Shown: positions 44,771 through 55,494 of the stretch, in pieces
Layout: each line of letters starts with the position of its first letter
How positions within the stretch are numbered: the first letter of the stretch is position 1
The notes under the pieces: generated by a model
What the model was told of the DNA's origin: nothing
What the model saw: the letters and a program-made list of their open reading frames with translations, nothing else
Database searches by the model: none
Assembly: GCA_022059125.1 (NCBI GenBank)
Contig: JAEUWY010000013.1
Coordinates: 186,001-250,000 of the forward strand
Length of the DNA stretch: 64,000 nucleotides
DNA from: Corynespora cassiicola
Lineage: Eukaryota > Ascomycota > Dothideomycetes > Pleosporales > Corynesporascaceae
Reading direction: 5' to 3'
Made by a program: the position numbers and the translations under genes

Positions 44771-46699
44771 TTAGAACGCGTTAACGCCTTTTTGTGGTGT
44801 GAACTTGATTGGTAGGGCTGGTTTCTTCCACAAAGTCCACATGCGACAATTCTCATCCCAATCGATCTCCTTACCAACGTACTCTATGTCAAAAAGGAAA
44901 TGAATTTTTGCCAGCACTAGACGCATCTCCATGTAGGCAAGATTGCGGCCAATGCACCCTCTTGTGCCCATGATAAACGGTTGGCTGGCCGCCTTGATAT
45001 CGGAACAGTCTTTCTCCAGCCAACGCTCTGGCTTGAATTTATGAGGATCATGGAAATTCTCACCACCGCGAGATGTGCTGATGCAGTTGACAGCAACTCT
45101 GGCCTGAATCATAGTGGTGGAGTTAGTTTGCCATAATATTCATCCAAACTGGGCATTACTCACACTTTCAGGGATGTAAACTCCATCAACCACAGCACCA
45201 GGGGATATTCTTCCAAGAGCTACAGCGTTTAAACATGATGTTATTAAGTAACAGATCGACGAATGAACTTACGCAAAGGTGTTGGGGGGAAGATTCTTAG
45301 ACCTTCGTCGATTACGGCGTTCAAGTAGGGCAAAGAGCCAACGGATTTGGATTTAATCTCTTTGAAAGAGTTGAAGTTTTCGCGAATCTCTTTCTTTAGC
45401 TTTTCATAGGCCTCTGGTGTCTTTAGGAGCCAATAAGTAGTGCCAGTGAGGAAGGTCCCCGTCGTCTCGCTCCCTGCGGTTCTGCATCAGTTAGCGTTTA
45501 GGTGATAATTTAGAAAGAAATACGAAGGAAAAGGAACCTACAAAATGATCTGAGCATTACTCAATAAGTCGTCCTCGTCAAAAAATTCTAGCTCTTCGGC
45601 CTTTAGAATGTTGGTCATGAAGTCCACCCGGTCAGTCTCCGCTTTTATTCGAGACCTCACGGCGTTTCGTGTGTATTCGAGGAATTGCATACGCTTCCTT
45701 GTTTGGCTAGCTGCTAGTAACGGGAGAAGCGGTGTAAAAAATAGGGAGAGTCGTTTCAGAATGGCCAATCTCGTACCCCAGATTACGTTTTCTAGAATAG
45801 TCGATGCCATAGGGTGAGTAATGCCTACAGAGAAGCGTCAGCAGGTGTGGTTCTGAGTGGCGAGAATGTCAAATTGCTCACCTGTCTGAACTGATTCGAA
45901 GGATTTGCCGAACATCAGGTCAGAGATGATGTCAAATGTGAGAAGTTCGAACCAACGGCTCATGTCCAAACCGTCATTGGTATTACCCAACTTGTGGAGC
46001 TGGCGCAAAAAGCCATTGAGGTGGCCTTGAACGAGGGATTCCTGCTCTGATAGAGCTTTCACAGAGAAAGCATGTGAAAAAAGCTTTCGCGTATGAGCGT
46101 GATGGTCGATATCAGGATCACTAACCAAGTGCGGCTCAACGTCTGGAATTTGTTAGGTGGGGCCTTTGATGAAGCTGTTGGCTTTTCCTTTGGGATTATG
46201 GATATCTTTAAGAGCCTTGACTCCGGAGAAAGAAAGTTGATTAGGGGTAATCCGCACAACTGGTCCTACAGCAGCGTGAGTGGCTGACCCACCACATCCG
46301 GGGAAGCCATAAGCTTACCATATTGTCTATGTAGCGCATCGACATCCCAAACGAAGCGACCGCGAAGAGTCAGCCAGCAAATAAATGCCTGATATCGGAT
46401 TTTGGTTAGTGAAACGTAAGAAATACACAGGCCTGTGAGTGTCTTTTACATCAGAAATCACCGCATATTTTGGTCCAGGGAATTTGGCCAAGGGGTGTAA
46501 AGTAAGGTTGTAGAGGGCGCGGATGAGGGAATAGCCCACACCCTTATTGCTTTTTATTAGTGGAGGAATTGGTGGTACAGTCGAAAGGACATTTACGTAC
46601 GAGGGCTAGAGCGATGAGAGCAACGCTGTTAGGGTTTATGCTTTTCTGCGTTATATACGCGAGAGCAGAAAGGTGTTCCTCCTCAAACACCGGTGGCAT
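44771..46699 (-). pseudogene. Cytochrome P450 with one internal stop codon
   Basis: Eight exons on the minus strand: 46601-46699, 46450-46542, 46319-46388, 45882-46265, 45542-45824, 45273-45481, 45164-45219 and 44771-45103, all with GT-AG introns of 53-61 nt. The full frame is 509 codons. P450 landmarks are present: N-terminal anchor, HPLAKFPGP hinge, WxxHAR-like HHAHTRKLFSHAF, I-helix AGSETTG, ExxR in DEGLRI, FKPERW, and the heme loop PFIMGTRGCIG with Cys at about 448. Codon 125 (46153-46155) is TAA, between KGPT and QIPD, where relatives carry coding sequence; no intron can remove it. Everything else is intact, so the lesion is recent or allelic. It probably belonged to a small pathway with the reductase and hydrolase next to it. 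Confidence 0.8.
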
Positions 46700-47491
46700 T
46701 ATGGAAAAAGAGGCAAGGAAACAGATAGGAAGAAAGACTACCTTTCAAGCCGTTGTGCTGCCTGCTGCCTACTATATACAATCATCAGCAGGTTGTAGGT
46801 CGGTATCACGGAGCGTCGGCGCCGATCGCTTTTGGAGATCACAGTGTTTTGGGACCTGGAATACGAATACGGCTTTAAGGATACATGTCGGCATACTATA
46901 CAGTGCCGTGTGCAAAGAAGACCATACAATGTGCCATGCATTTAAACCTTGGACGCCGACCGGAAGTGCAGCATTGGTTGATTCCTAGTTGTGCACAATT
47001 TGACTAGGCTCTAAAGTCGACTCCAGCGTAGACGAAGCCCGGGTCATTCTTGCCTTTATATGTATCAGAGCACATGCGCACTCAACATCAGCTATTATAA
47101 AGTCGTTACAAAATCACAAGTTCTAATCATCGGCTGAGGCATTATTGGCTTATTGCAGGGCTACTTTCTACCTGTAGGCACAGGGCGGGCGCAGACCAGC
47201 CTTTGCTGACCCTAAACTCTTAACGCTCTAGATGTAATCTAGATCAGTTGCTAACCAGGCCTTTAGTCCGACTGCAAGTGCCGCAGCAACTCAGATCCAG
47301 CAGCCTTGTTGGGTTTGGGCATCCATCATCCATTAACACTGGGTACTTCGCATCACAAACATATCCTTGTAGCGATAGCACAAGATGCGCTTGGCTGTAT
47401 CTGGACTTAGTGTTAGAGCAATGTCATGCTTCAGTGGGCTCATCTTCTGTTGTGGCCCTTCCCCTCCACATCACCTATTGACAACGCCAAC
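46700..47491. promoter_or_regulatory. Divergent region, P450 / hydrolase
   Basis: This 792-bp interval lies between the P450 ATG (minus) and the hydrolase ATG (plus). It probably holds both promoters; no other gene is seen. Confidence 0.45.
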
Positions 47492-48433
47492 ATGTCTCCT
47501 CATGGCTTTTTCCAATACCTGCGGCTCAAAATCATAGCCACCATCATACGTACTTTAATGCAATTGACTGTACCCCGTAAAATTCGCTACGACAACGATC
47601 TGTCCCTCAAATACGACGTGCAGCGCCAAAAGATCAGAATCCCCTCACGCGACGAAGGACGCTACATCGAAGCAGAGCTGTTCTACCCCGCCGAACAAAA
47701 GTCGCTCAAGCTACCAGTCCTTGTGAATTGGCATGGAAGCGGATTCGTCCTGCCACTCCACGGCAGCGACGTCTTGTATTGCGCACGCGTCGCGAAAGAA
47801 CTAGGCATCTACGTGCTGGACGCCGACTATCGCAAAGGACCCGAGTACCCCTACCCAGCCGCAGTGAACGACGCCGAAGACGCTCTGAAATGGGTCGCGA
47901 CGCAGACTGGCTTCGACAAGAAGCGCGTCGCCGTCTCTGGCTTCAGCGCCGGCGGAAACCTGGCTCTGGTAGCGGCGTCGGCACTCAGGAAGACGGTCAC
48001 GCAAGTCAGCATTGCGGCCGTTGCTGCGATATACCCTGTGACGGACATCTCGATCGCGCCGGAAGCCAAGGAATCGTTGAAACCCGATGTGGGCAAGAAG
48101 TTGCCGCCGTTCTTAATGCACCTTTTTAATGATGCCTATGTCCCTGACAGGGAGATGAGGAAGGACCCTCGGGTATCCCCGTTCCATGCGGACCCCGCTG
48201 AATTCCCACCCACCGTCGCCATAACAGCCTGTGAAGGGGATGTCCTCGCTCCTGAGGCCATTGCTCTGGCTAACAAATTGGACGACGGGAAGAGGAAGGT
48301 GGTCCAGCTGATCAGCAAGGACATGCATCACGGCTTCGACAAAGCAGTAGCGGCAGGATCAAACTTCGAAAAGCGACAGGATGAGGTATATGCGTTTGTT
48401 ATCAAGACGCTAAAGGAAGTTTTCCACATTTGA
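47492..48433 (+). CDS. Alpha/beta hydrolase, hormone-sensitive-lipase-type
   Basis: This single exon from ATG 47492 encodes 313 residues. The N-terminal 30 residues are hydrophobic (YLRLKIIATIIRTLM) and could be a membrane anchor. The oxyanion-hole motif is NWHGSGFVLP, where the usual HGGG is HGSG. The nucleophile is Ser152 in GFSAGGN, the acid Asp250 in EGDVLAPEA and the base His280 in MHHGFDKA, so the triad is complete. Such enzymes cleave esters of small acyl groups or xenobiotics. It is divergent from the P450 relic. The open frame extends 22 codons upstream without another ATG. Substrate is unknown. Confidence 0.85.
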   Translation: MSPHGFFQYLRLKIIATIIRTLMQLTVPRKIRYDNDLSLKYDVQRQKIRIPSRDEGRYIEAELFYPAEQKSLKLPVLVNWHGSGFVLPLHGSDVLYCARVAKELGIYVLDADYRKGPEYPYPAAVNDAEDALKWVATQTGFDKKRVAVSGFSAGGNLALVAASALRKTVTQVSIAAVAAIYPVTDISIAPEAKESLKPDVGKKLPPFLMHLFNDAYVPDREMRKDPRVSPFHADPAEFPPTVAITACEGDVLAPEAIALANKLDDGKRKVVQLISKDMHHGFDKAVAAGSNFEKRQDEVYAFVIKTLKEVFHI

Positions 48434-48654
48434 TATCTCAATTCTTGATGAAGAGCCAGGACTCCATCCGCCAGACCGACCCCCCGATGCTTGCTCAAAA
48501 TTGAAGGCGTCTCCGCTGGATTTCCTAAAAAGAAAAGAAAAAGACTCCAGACGGTGGGGCCATAACCGCAACGCTATTGTATAAAAATTTCATGACTTTG
48601 AAGCGCCAAATATATATTCCGTTCCAATCCAAGTTCACCGCAGCTCATGTTCCC

Positions 48655-49125
48655 TCAAGGACTGAGGACCCAGACACTGCAGAAGATGAACATTATGGTA
48701 ACGACAATTACAATGACTTCGATTCCATTCTTGATAGTGCCGGGCGTGACTTCTGTGAATGGGCCAACAATGCCTTGTGTGAGGTTGCTCTCGGCGCCGG
48801 CCAATGCGATTTCCGTCTTGTTTCCACAGCGGGTGTTGAGCCCAGCGTCGGCGGTGAGGGCGGGCAGCTTGGCCATGTTCTCAGCGAACATCTTCTGGTC
48901 TACGAGGCCGCCAAAAGACGATCGGGCGAGGTATGCAGAGCGATATGAGCTGTTTGCGCCGATGGTGGAGAGGTTGGCGATCCTCTCGTAGTCGAGGCAT
49001 GCGGGATCGGCTGCACCGGCATCCTGGCGGGGGATGAGCTTCGCGACTGGGATCTCCGAAGAAGCGAGGGCGATGTTGAAGAGAGATATGAGGAAGACAG
49101 CGAGGGTGATCGGTGAGGTGTACAT
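48655..49125 (-). CDS. Small secreted/membrane protein of unknown function
   Basis: The first ATG in frame is 49125, giving 156 residues. The N-terminus is a clear signal peptide (PITLAVFLISLFNIALA) followed by LIPRQ, possibly a Kex2-like processing site. The central part has two Cys (ACLDYE, TRCGNKT) that could form a disulphide and several N-glycosylation sequons (NLS, NSS, NKT, NLT). The C-terminus ends in one strongly hydrophobic helix (IEVIVIVVTIMFIFCSVWVL) with SP as the last residues, so it is either a single-pass membrane protein or GPI-type anchored. I do not recognise the family. It is convergent with the hydrolase. Confidence 0.6.
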   Translation of the reverse strand: MYTSPITLAVFLISLFNIALASSEIPVAKLIPRQDAGAADPACLDYERIANLSTIGANSSYRSAYLARSSFGGLVDQKMFAENMAKLPALTADAGLNTRCGNKTEIALAGAESNLTQGIVGPFTEVTPGTIKNGIEVIVIVVTIMFIFCSVWVLSP

Positions 49126-50668
49126 GTCGGCGGCGCTCAATTGGACTGTGGGGTATCTAGAGTAGCTGTTGAAGATAATAAAAAAGTATTACGCCAAGAG
49201 GAGTGAACCAGCACCGAGAGAAGAGAAGGATGTACGAAGTGAAGGGCTAAGGTTTATCTAAGAGGGATAGGGAACGAACAGACGAACGGAAATCAGGCCA
49301 TCATGGCGCGGCAGCGCATGAATTATAAGAGGCGCGTAGAGGTGCGTTGTCTGTGGCTTCTGGGCCTGTGACGGGTCTGAGACTCAAGACGCCAGATGCC
49401 TGACCGATGAAGCGCTATCCGTCTCGTGTCACATGATTGGTGAGAGCCCTGGTTTTTCCCCTCCTTTAAGCGCCGGCGGCGTTGCTTCGCTCAACACCAA
49501 GATCGCGCACAAGACCTTCACGATAGCACACCGCTCATCTTTCGGATGTGACGAAAGACTTCTTTTTCGCTCATTGCGACGGAATGATGGATACGAGATG
49601 AGGCTGTTGATGGAAGAGATGGAAATGCCGTCAGGTCTGGCGGAGATTGAAGTGTGATCGCCAGCGAGGCGCGGACCAGGAACTTCCGGGTTTCAGGCTT
49701 CGATGAATAAGCGACAAAAAGCCCGAAAAGACCGTTCGAAAACATCAGTCCCTCTGCGTTTAGCAATGTCAAAAGCCCATGGCCCAATAGTCGATTCAAA
49801 TACGATACGAACCCGTCTGATTCGGATTGCGCCCCAGGAATTCTTACACCATGTGCCTGAGACAGGAACATCCGCAATGCAACTGCGACAATAGCCAAGT
49901 ATGCTAAAGCTTTTGAACTCTGGACCCGCAGGCCTCCACAGCAACTTCTCTTCAGTTCTCGTTCGATAAACTGTCGATATTAGTCGGGCTTTTGATAGTG
50001 TGTCGCATCGATCCGTAAATATCGGGCTGTTGGAAGCGGAGGCACTCAGGAGCCAATGCTAATGTCGGACAGCTTTTCAAAAGTATCGGGGTGAATTCAT
50101 TTAAGTAATGATGACTGATGCATCAGGGTAATCGATGCGTATGGGGAGCGAGGCCTTGCAAACTCCCAATGTTCCTTTCCAGAACAGACACGTGCCCGAT
50201 TTGTTTGTGACCACGTGATTATGATATCACGTGTTGAGCGAATGCCTCCACAAGGTACCCGGGTTCGGAAACCTCGGATGTAATGCAATGCAACACGGAC
50301 GCGTTCCCTCGTGGTCTTCTGCCCGGCGGATGGTTCTATGGCCAATATATCTACCAGGGTAAGACCCACTTAAGCTTTTTCTCCGGAAGCATGCGGTTAT
50401 ACTACTCAAACTCTCATGTTCGGGTACCTGGAACAATGCAGCCAAATGCACAGCTTAAACAAGCTGCGAAGAACGCAATGTATACGATTCAAGAAGCACA
50501 AATTCATCACACAATCAGAATAAGACCATTTTGATAAAAATCAACAGAATAGAAAATGTATTTTCAGGGAATGTCAAGTATGTACAGTAACATCAAATAA
50601 GTCCAAGAAGTTTAAAGAGCAAGCCTTGCGCTTGCCGTCACTTTTCCACCACCTGTCGCATTCTTCAT
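49126..50668. other. Gene-poor stretch
   Basis: It holds the promoter of the small membrane-protein gene and the 3' flank of the pectate lyase. ORFs of 60-126 codons occur on both strands, but none is recognisable. Confidence 0.5.
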
Positions 50669-51668
50669 TTAGAAAGTGACAACACCGGCACCGGCGCTCT
50701 GGTTAACGATGTCGCAGGCACTGGCAGCGGGGTCGGTGGTGTACTTGTAGGGGATGGTGAGGCTGGCCTCCTGAGTGATGCGGGTGTCGGAGTTGGTGAA
50801 GATGTTGTTCCTCTCGGTGGCGAAGCCATCCTCCTTGGAGTCGAGGTCGGTGACGACGGCGAGCTGGACGTCGGTGAAAGAGTTCTCCTCAACGAGGACC
50901 TGGGCACCCATGCGGGAGTTGATGCCAGAGGTGGGGCCGTTGACGTAGCAAGAGGAGTAAATGTGGGCAGTTCCGAAACGGATGGAAGGAAGACGAGAGT
51001 TCACGTTCTCGAAGAGGTTGTGGTGGTAGGTGACCTTCAGCTTGCCAGTGTCAGTAGAAGCGGCGCTGTCAGAGTGGCCCATGAGGGAACCCTTCCACTA
51101 TGGAACTGTTAGCAAAAGTACGATGGGGATTAGAACGAAAACATACGTGGTCCTTGAACTTGTTCCAGGAGAAGGTCAGATTGTCGGAACCGCGCTTGGC
51201 GTCAAGGAGACCGTCGTAGGCGTCCTTGTCACCAGTGATGCCAACGGAGTGGAACTCGTTGTGGTCAACCCAGATCTGGGTGGACTCCTCAATGTCGATG
51301 ATGTCCTTGCCCTCGGGGGCAACGTCGAAGATCATGTTGCGGATGATGATGTTGGAGACCTTGCGGATCTGGAAGCCACCGCTCTTCAAGCCAGAGGCGG
51401 ATCCGACACCGAGGATGGAGGTGTCGGCGACGAGCCTGATGATGCCGCATCCGTCGAGAACACCATCGACCTTGATGACACCGCCAGCCTCAGCAGCAGC
51501 GCTGAGCTCGGCGCAGGAGGTAACAGTGGTACCAGCCCCTGAACCTCCTCCCGTAGTGCCGGCGCCATAGCCGACAAGTTCGTCAACGGCAGCAGCGCGC
51601 TTGACGTTGATGGGTTTGGCAATGGCCGAGCCAGCGGTAAGGGCAAGAGCTGCAACGGTGAACTTCAT
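50669..51668 (-). CDS. Secreted pectate lyase, polysaccharide lyase family 1
   Basis: The exons are 51147-51668 and 50669-51097 (49-nt intron, GTATGT to CATAG, branch GCTAAC); 316 residues. Signal peptide MKFTVAALALTAGSAIA is followed by a short KR propeptide-like end. The parallel beta-helix hallmarks are IIIRNMIFDV, the Ca-binding-region IWVDHNEF with vWiDH, DGLLDAKRGSDNLTFSWNKF, WKGSLMGHSD and the catalytic-region RLPSIRFG, where the Arg of the RxPxxR motif is conserved. It cleaves de-esterified pectin by beta-elimination outside the cell. A TATATA at 51795-51800 and a GCGGAG (CreA-type SYGGRG) at 51896-51901 lie upstream, in line with carbon-repressible expression. No lesion is visible. 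Confidence 0.93.
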
Positions 51669-51794
51669 GATGAATACTGTTGGGAGAAAGAAGGGAAGGG
51701 ATTTGAAAGAGTTGATAGATGGAAAAGAAGGAATAGAAAGGTCACTGGGACTCCTGGTGTAGAACAAACTGGACTGAGGATGTCGAGCTGTGCT

Positions 51795-51800
51795 TATATA
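51795..51800 (-). promoter_or_regulatory. TATA-like element of pectate lyase
   Basis: TATATA lies about 127 bp upstream of the pectate lyase ATG; a SYGGRG hexamer GCGGAG at 51896-51901 could be a carbon-repression site. Both are pattern matches only. Confidence 0.4.
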
Positions 51801-51801
51801 C

Positions 51802-54309
51802 TACCTCCTCGCTGTGCACCCGTGTTCCTGAAGCCCCATACTTAATTACCACAATAGTCATTTGGGTCACCCAAGCAGAATCCTCCGTCTTGGGGGCGGA
51901 GAAGACACCCAGCCTTTCGGTGCCTTAATTTTGAACACCAGGCGCGTTAGGTCATAGTGCGCCCGTTATAGGAAATGACAATGTGTCAAACACTCTACAT
52001 CCACGACAGCCGGTCGCAGCATGTTTCGTGGGCGCCTCTACATAGAGAGGCGCTAGATCAAAAACGCCGATGCCAACGGTCGTCATTGGTGAGAAAGGTG
52101 CGTTTAATATATGTTTCGACACTAACGTTTTACAATTTGTAGTCGAGCTTGGCAGTCGGGTAACGTGAACGACGAGTAAAACCACCAATCGGGGAAACTT
52201 TGTGAGGTCAGTAGGCAGAGGGCAATTGAATATGGCGATCTTTGTACATTTCTTCGCACCCTCTCGCATGGTAGGCTGTGTCATTCGTGGGCAATGAAGT
52301 ACTTTCTATGGTAAACATCAATATGCGTGGAATAACTCAAACCCACCTGCGAGGTCGCCTCCGCGCTGCCAAGTGCACTAGGGCAATTATTAGGGCGCGT
52401 TCCATGAGTGGGTCGGCTTGGCCGCTGGGATAGGGCTAAAGGTGCGTTTCAAACCCAAATCGCACCTCATTCATCCAACGGAAAGTGGACCTCTGCGTGC
52501 CCGATACTGAGATCTCGCTGTACGTTTATCAACGTGCTCAACTCCACTACAAATTCTGTCGATGGAAAAACGTCAAAGCACCATCTCTTTCCTTGGATCT
52601 GCTACAAAGTCTCGACTCTCACAGCCTAGTCAATCCTTTTGAGGCGAAGCTCCGTTGATCGCTTTTTCGATGCCCCTTTCGACGTCCCTCCGCGAGCCCA
52701 TCGGTCATGGCCGTGGGGCCCATTCGAGAATTCAATGAAGAGGTTTCAATACCCGCCCACTAAAAGGCTCAGCGCGGGTTGTCATACGCCGATAAATTGT
52801 TTTCTCGGAGTGCGAATTGCTTGTTGACAGGGCTATCGTCATCTCTACCCGCCCCTTATGTTTGCCGCGCTCCTAGAAGAATCCAGACCCCCGATAGCGC
52901 TCCCTTCCCAAAACACTCGCCCCTGACCCATCTAACACTGCCACTACTTTTTGCCCCGTTTGCGCATCGCAGATATTCCACGCGAGCTTCTCAAGCGACA
53001 CTCTGCTTCGGATCAAATCTACGCACATCATCGCACAGTCAATTTCTGGTTCAACGCATCGCAAAACGACAACATTGAGCTTAGACAACTCGTAAAGAGT
53101 GTTGTATAAGCGGTCTCAAGGGCGGCGATTCAAGTACCAACAAAACAACAAACTTTCTCACTCCAAGGTCCAATATTATTCGAGTCGCAAACATCGATTC
53201 AGACCTGGTAGGCAGCTCCAAGCTTGTTATAATGGTGATCTAGACATCGAAGTTACCCTTTTTGAACCCTGCGAACCACATACCAGTAGCCTGTCCGCGA
53301 AAACCCGAGACTTGTTGCATATCGCGTTCGAGTATTAGAATGCATAGAAAATATTACTCAAAATCCAAATACCACCCGAACTATCGCGAAGTCGAACAAT
53401 ATTTACTACGAATGAGACTTGATGCTCTCTACCTTGATTCTCGGGATCACACCATTCAACAAGGCATACCGCAGTAGCAGATATATGGCCAACATAGCCC
53501 TGGCTCGAAACGGGTTCTGTCGCATCGATGAAGATGAAAACTCTTTGAGTTGTCTCTTCCGGCTGGAGAGTAGTCGATGAGGATAATTGCTTCATATAGC
53601 AAAGATCCCAAAATTGTTCAAGCGCAATGCTCATCATCAGCTTATGATAGCTTGACCGACACCGGAAATAAATTGAACCATTTAGAGGAGCGTAGGATGC
53701 ACTATGCGCTCACAAGTCGGCATAGTAGGATGGGGTGGTTGCTGCGATGTCGTTCTTCAGAAAAATGACTGAATGTCAGAATAGGAAGGTCGCTGCCAAC
53801 ATAGCCTCATCTACGCAGACCATTCCCAATTTTGTTCCCACTCATGACTTCTTAAAATCTGGCTTGACTCATATAAACCCGTTTACTCCTATTTTTGCAA
53901 TTTACCAACTCACACTTGTATATTAAATACCTTGGTGGCGGTCGACAGGCCCTAAGTCCGATGGTGAAGCGATCTCGGAAATGATATCCGACGCAGTCAT
54001 GGATTCTGCCCGCAACTCAATGTCTGCTGATCTTGGTTGTCAAGAGGAACTTAAGTGAGGGACGCGTAGACATACCGCGAGGTAATTAATCCAACCACTC
54101 ATGCACGAAAACTAGTAGGCTGAGAGTTGTGGACACGAGGTTTTTCCATACCGTCCTGCCACTGAGCTCAGCCACATCACATGTTTGGCTTGGCTAATCT
54201 TACATCAAGTTGAACTCGTGGTGGCAGTGACATCATCTATTTGCTCATAGTGAATATATACATAGTTGAGAAAAAAACTAGTGCGAGAACGTCAGGCATG
54301 CGTGTACTT
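51802..54309. other. Gene-poor stretch
   Basis: About 2.5 kb between the pectate lyase promoter and the pad1 relic holds only ORFs below 111 codons in conflicting frames. No family was recognised. It may contain decayed genes. Confidence 0.5.
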
Positions 54310-55021
54310 TTATGGGGCACTTCCTTGTCCTCTCGTGTCGTGGTCCCAATCGAATCCCGTCCATCGCACACCCCGCTCATAATCCCCAAACAATCGTTCT
54401 AACAACGCTTTGCATGATCATATCGTTTATACTCTCAGGTCTAGTGTAAAACGCCATTATGGGTGGAAACACGACTGCTCCAGTTCTTGTCACCTCAAGC
54501 ATGTTCTCGAGATGAATCGAGCTTAGAGGCGTCTCGCGGGCAACCAAGACCAGTTTTCTTCTTTCTTTTAAAGTTACTCCTGCAGCCCGAGTAATCAAGT
54601 CGTTGTCGTATCCAATTCGTATTCCAGTGAGGGTCTTCATGCTACACAGTACCACGATCATGCCATCGGTCCGAAAGGAACCCGAGGATAATGAGGCCGA
54701 CACGTCTTTGGGCGAGTAGGTATACGAAGCAAGAGATGAGAGATATTTTGCCGTATTATTTGGTACGGGGAGCTCATATTTAAGTGTCGATGAACCCCAT
54801 GTTGAGAGCACAAGATGAGTCTCGATATTTAATTGATGTAGTCGTTGCAAAAGACTAATCACGAGAGGTGATCCAGTCGCACCAGTGACGGCCACTACTA
54901 TACACTTGCGAGAAATGTATGCGCTATTAATTCTTCGTATATGTATGGAAAAAGATGGTGCTCTCGGAATGAGACTCGCTACAAACGAATGCAGAGGTCT
55001 ACGATAAGCCGTGGGGACCAT
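54310..55021 (-). pseudogene. PAD1: UbiX/Pad1-type flavin prenyltransferase with C-terminal frameshift
   Basis: From ATG 55021 the frame encodes 214 residues to a TGA at 54377. A basic N-terminal extension looks mitochondrial. The flavin-binding core is intact: RKCIVVAVTGATGSPLV, then MIVVLCSMKTLTGIRIGYDNDLITRAAGVTLKERRKLVLVARETPLS and the NML-TRTGAVVFPP segment (seen here in pieces). After SVVRT the reading changes to IVWGL and stops. In the next frame the following bases read LFGDYERGVRWTGFDW and end at 54310, which looks like the genuine family C-terminus. A small indel near 54400 is therefore likely. UbiX makes prenylated FMN for UbiD decarboxylases; the divergent neighbour is its usual partner and is also damaged. 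Confidence 0.75.
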
Positions 55022-55494
55022 GTGTGATGGCCGAATGGTGCCTGGCAAGCGTGGAAGCTGAGAGATATAATGAGTGTAAAACCCTATATCCAAAGTTGAT
55101 TCTTCGACGGGAGGATATCTTCTTTAGGTTTCACATGTCATACGGGATGGATACTCCGTAAGCCGCTGATAAATTGCGGTTCTTGGACAGCAACGAATGC
55201 GATCTTCAATCTTGTCTACGATGCTCGCTTCTGCGTGGGCGTCTTTTGCTCCAACACACTACGATATACTAGATTGAGCTATTTTCAATCCATCTGTTAT
55301 TGGCGATTGGCCATTTTCAAACTTTAACGCCACTTTACGAGTTTCTCAGCAGCGCGTATAGCTTCAATTAGGAATTGTCTATCTCCCAAAGAAACAAGTT
55401 ATATAAAATGAACAATTTGATAGACCATTTTACAAAGCCCATTTGGGCGTTTTTGAGATTTTTATTTTGCAGCTGTGCTCAGCGTTTACAGAGG
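55022..55494. promoter_or_regulatory. Divergent region, pad1 / fdc1 relics
   Basis: This roughly 470-bp interval lies between the two divergent starts, the arrangement expected for co-regulated pad1/fdc1. In Aspergillus niger a regulator gene accompanies the pair; none is found here. Confidence 0.4.

Noticed and set aside
51030..51542. 170-codon plus-strand ORF over the pectate lyase
   Set aside because: Antisense shadow of a GC-biased, clearly coding sequence.
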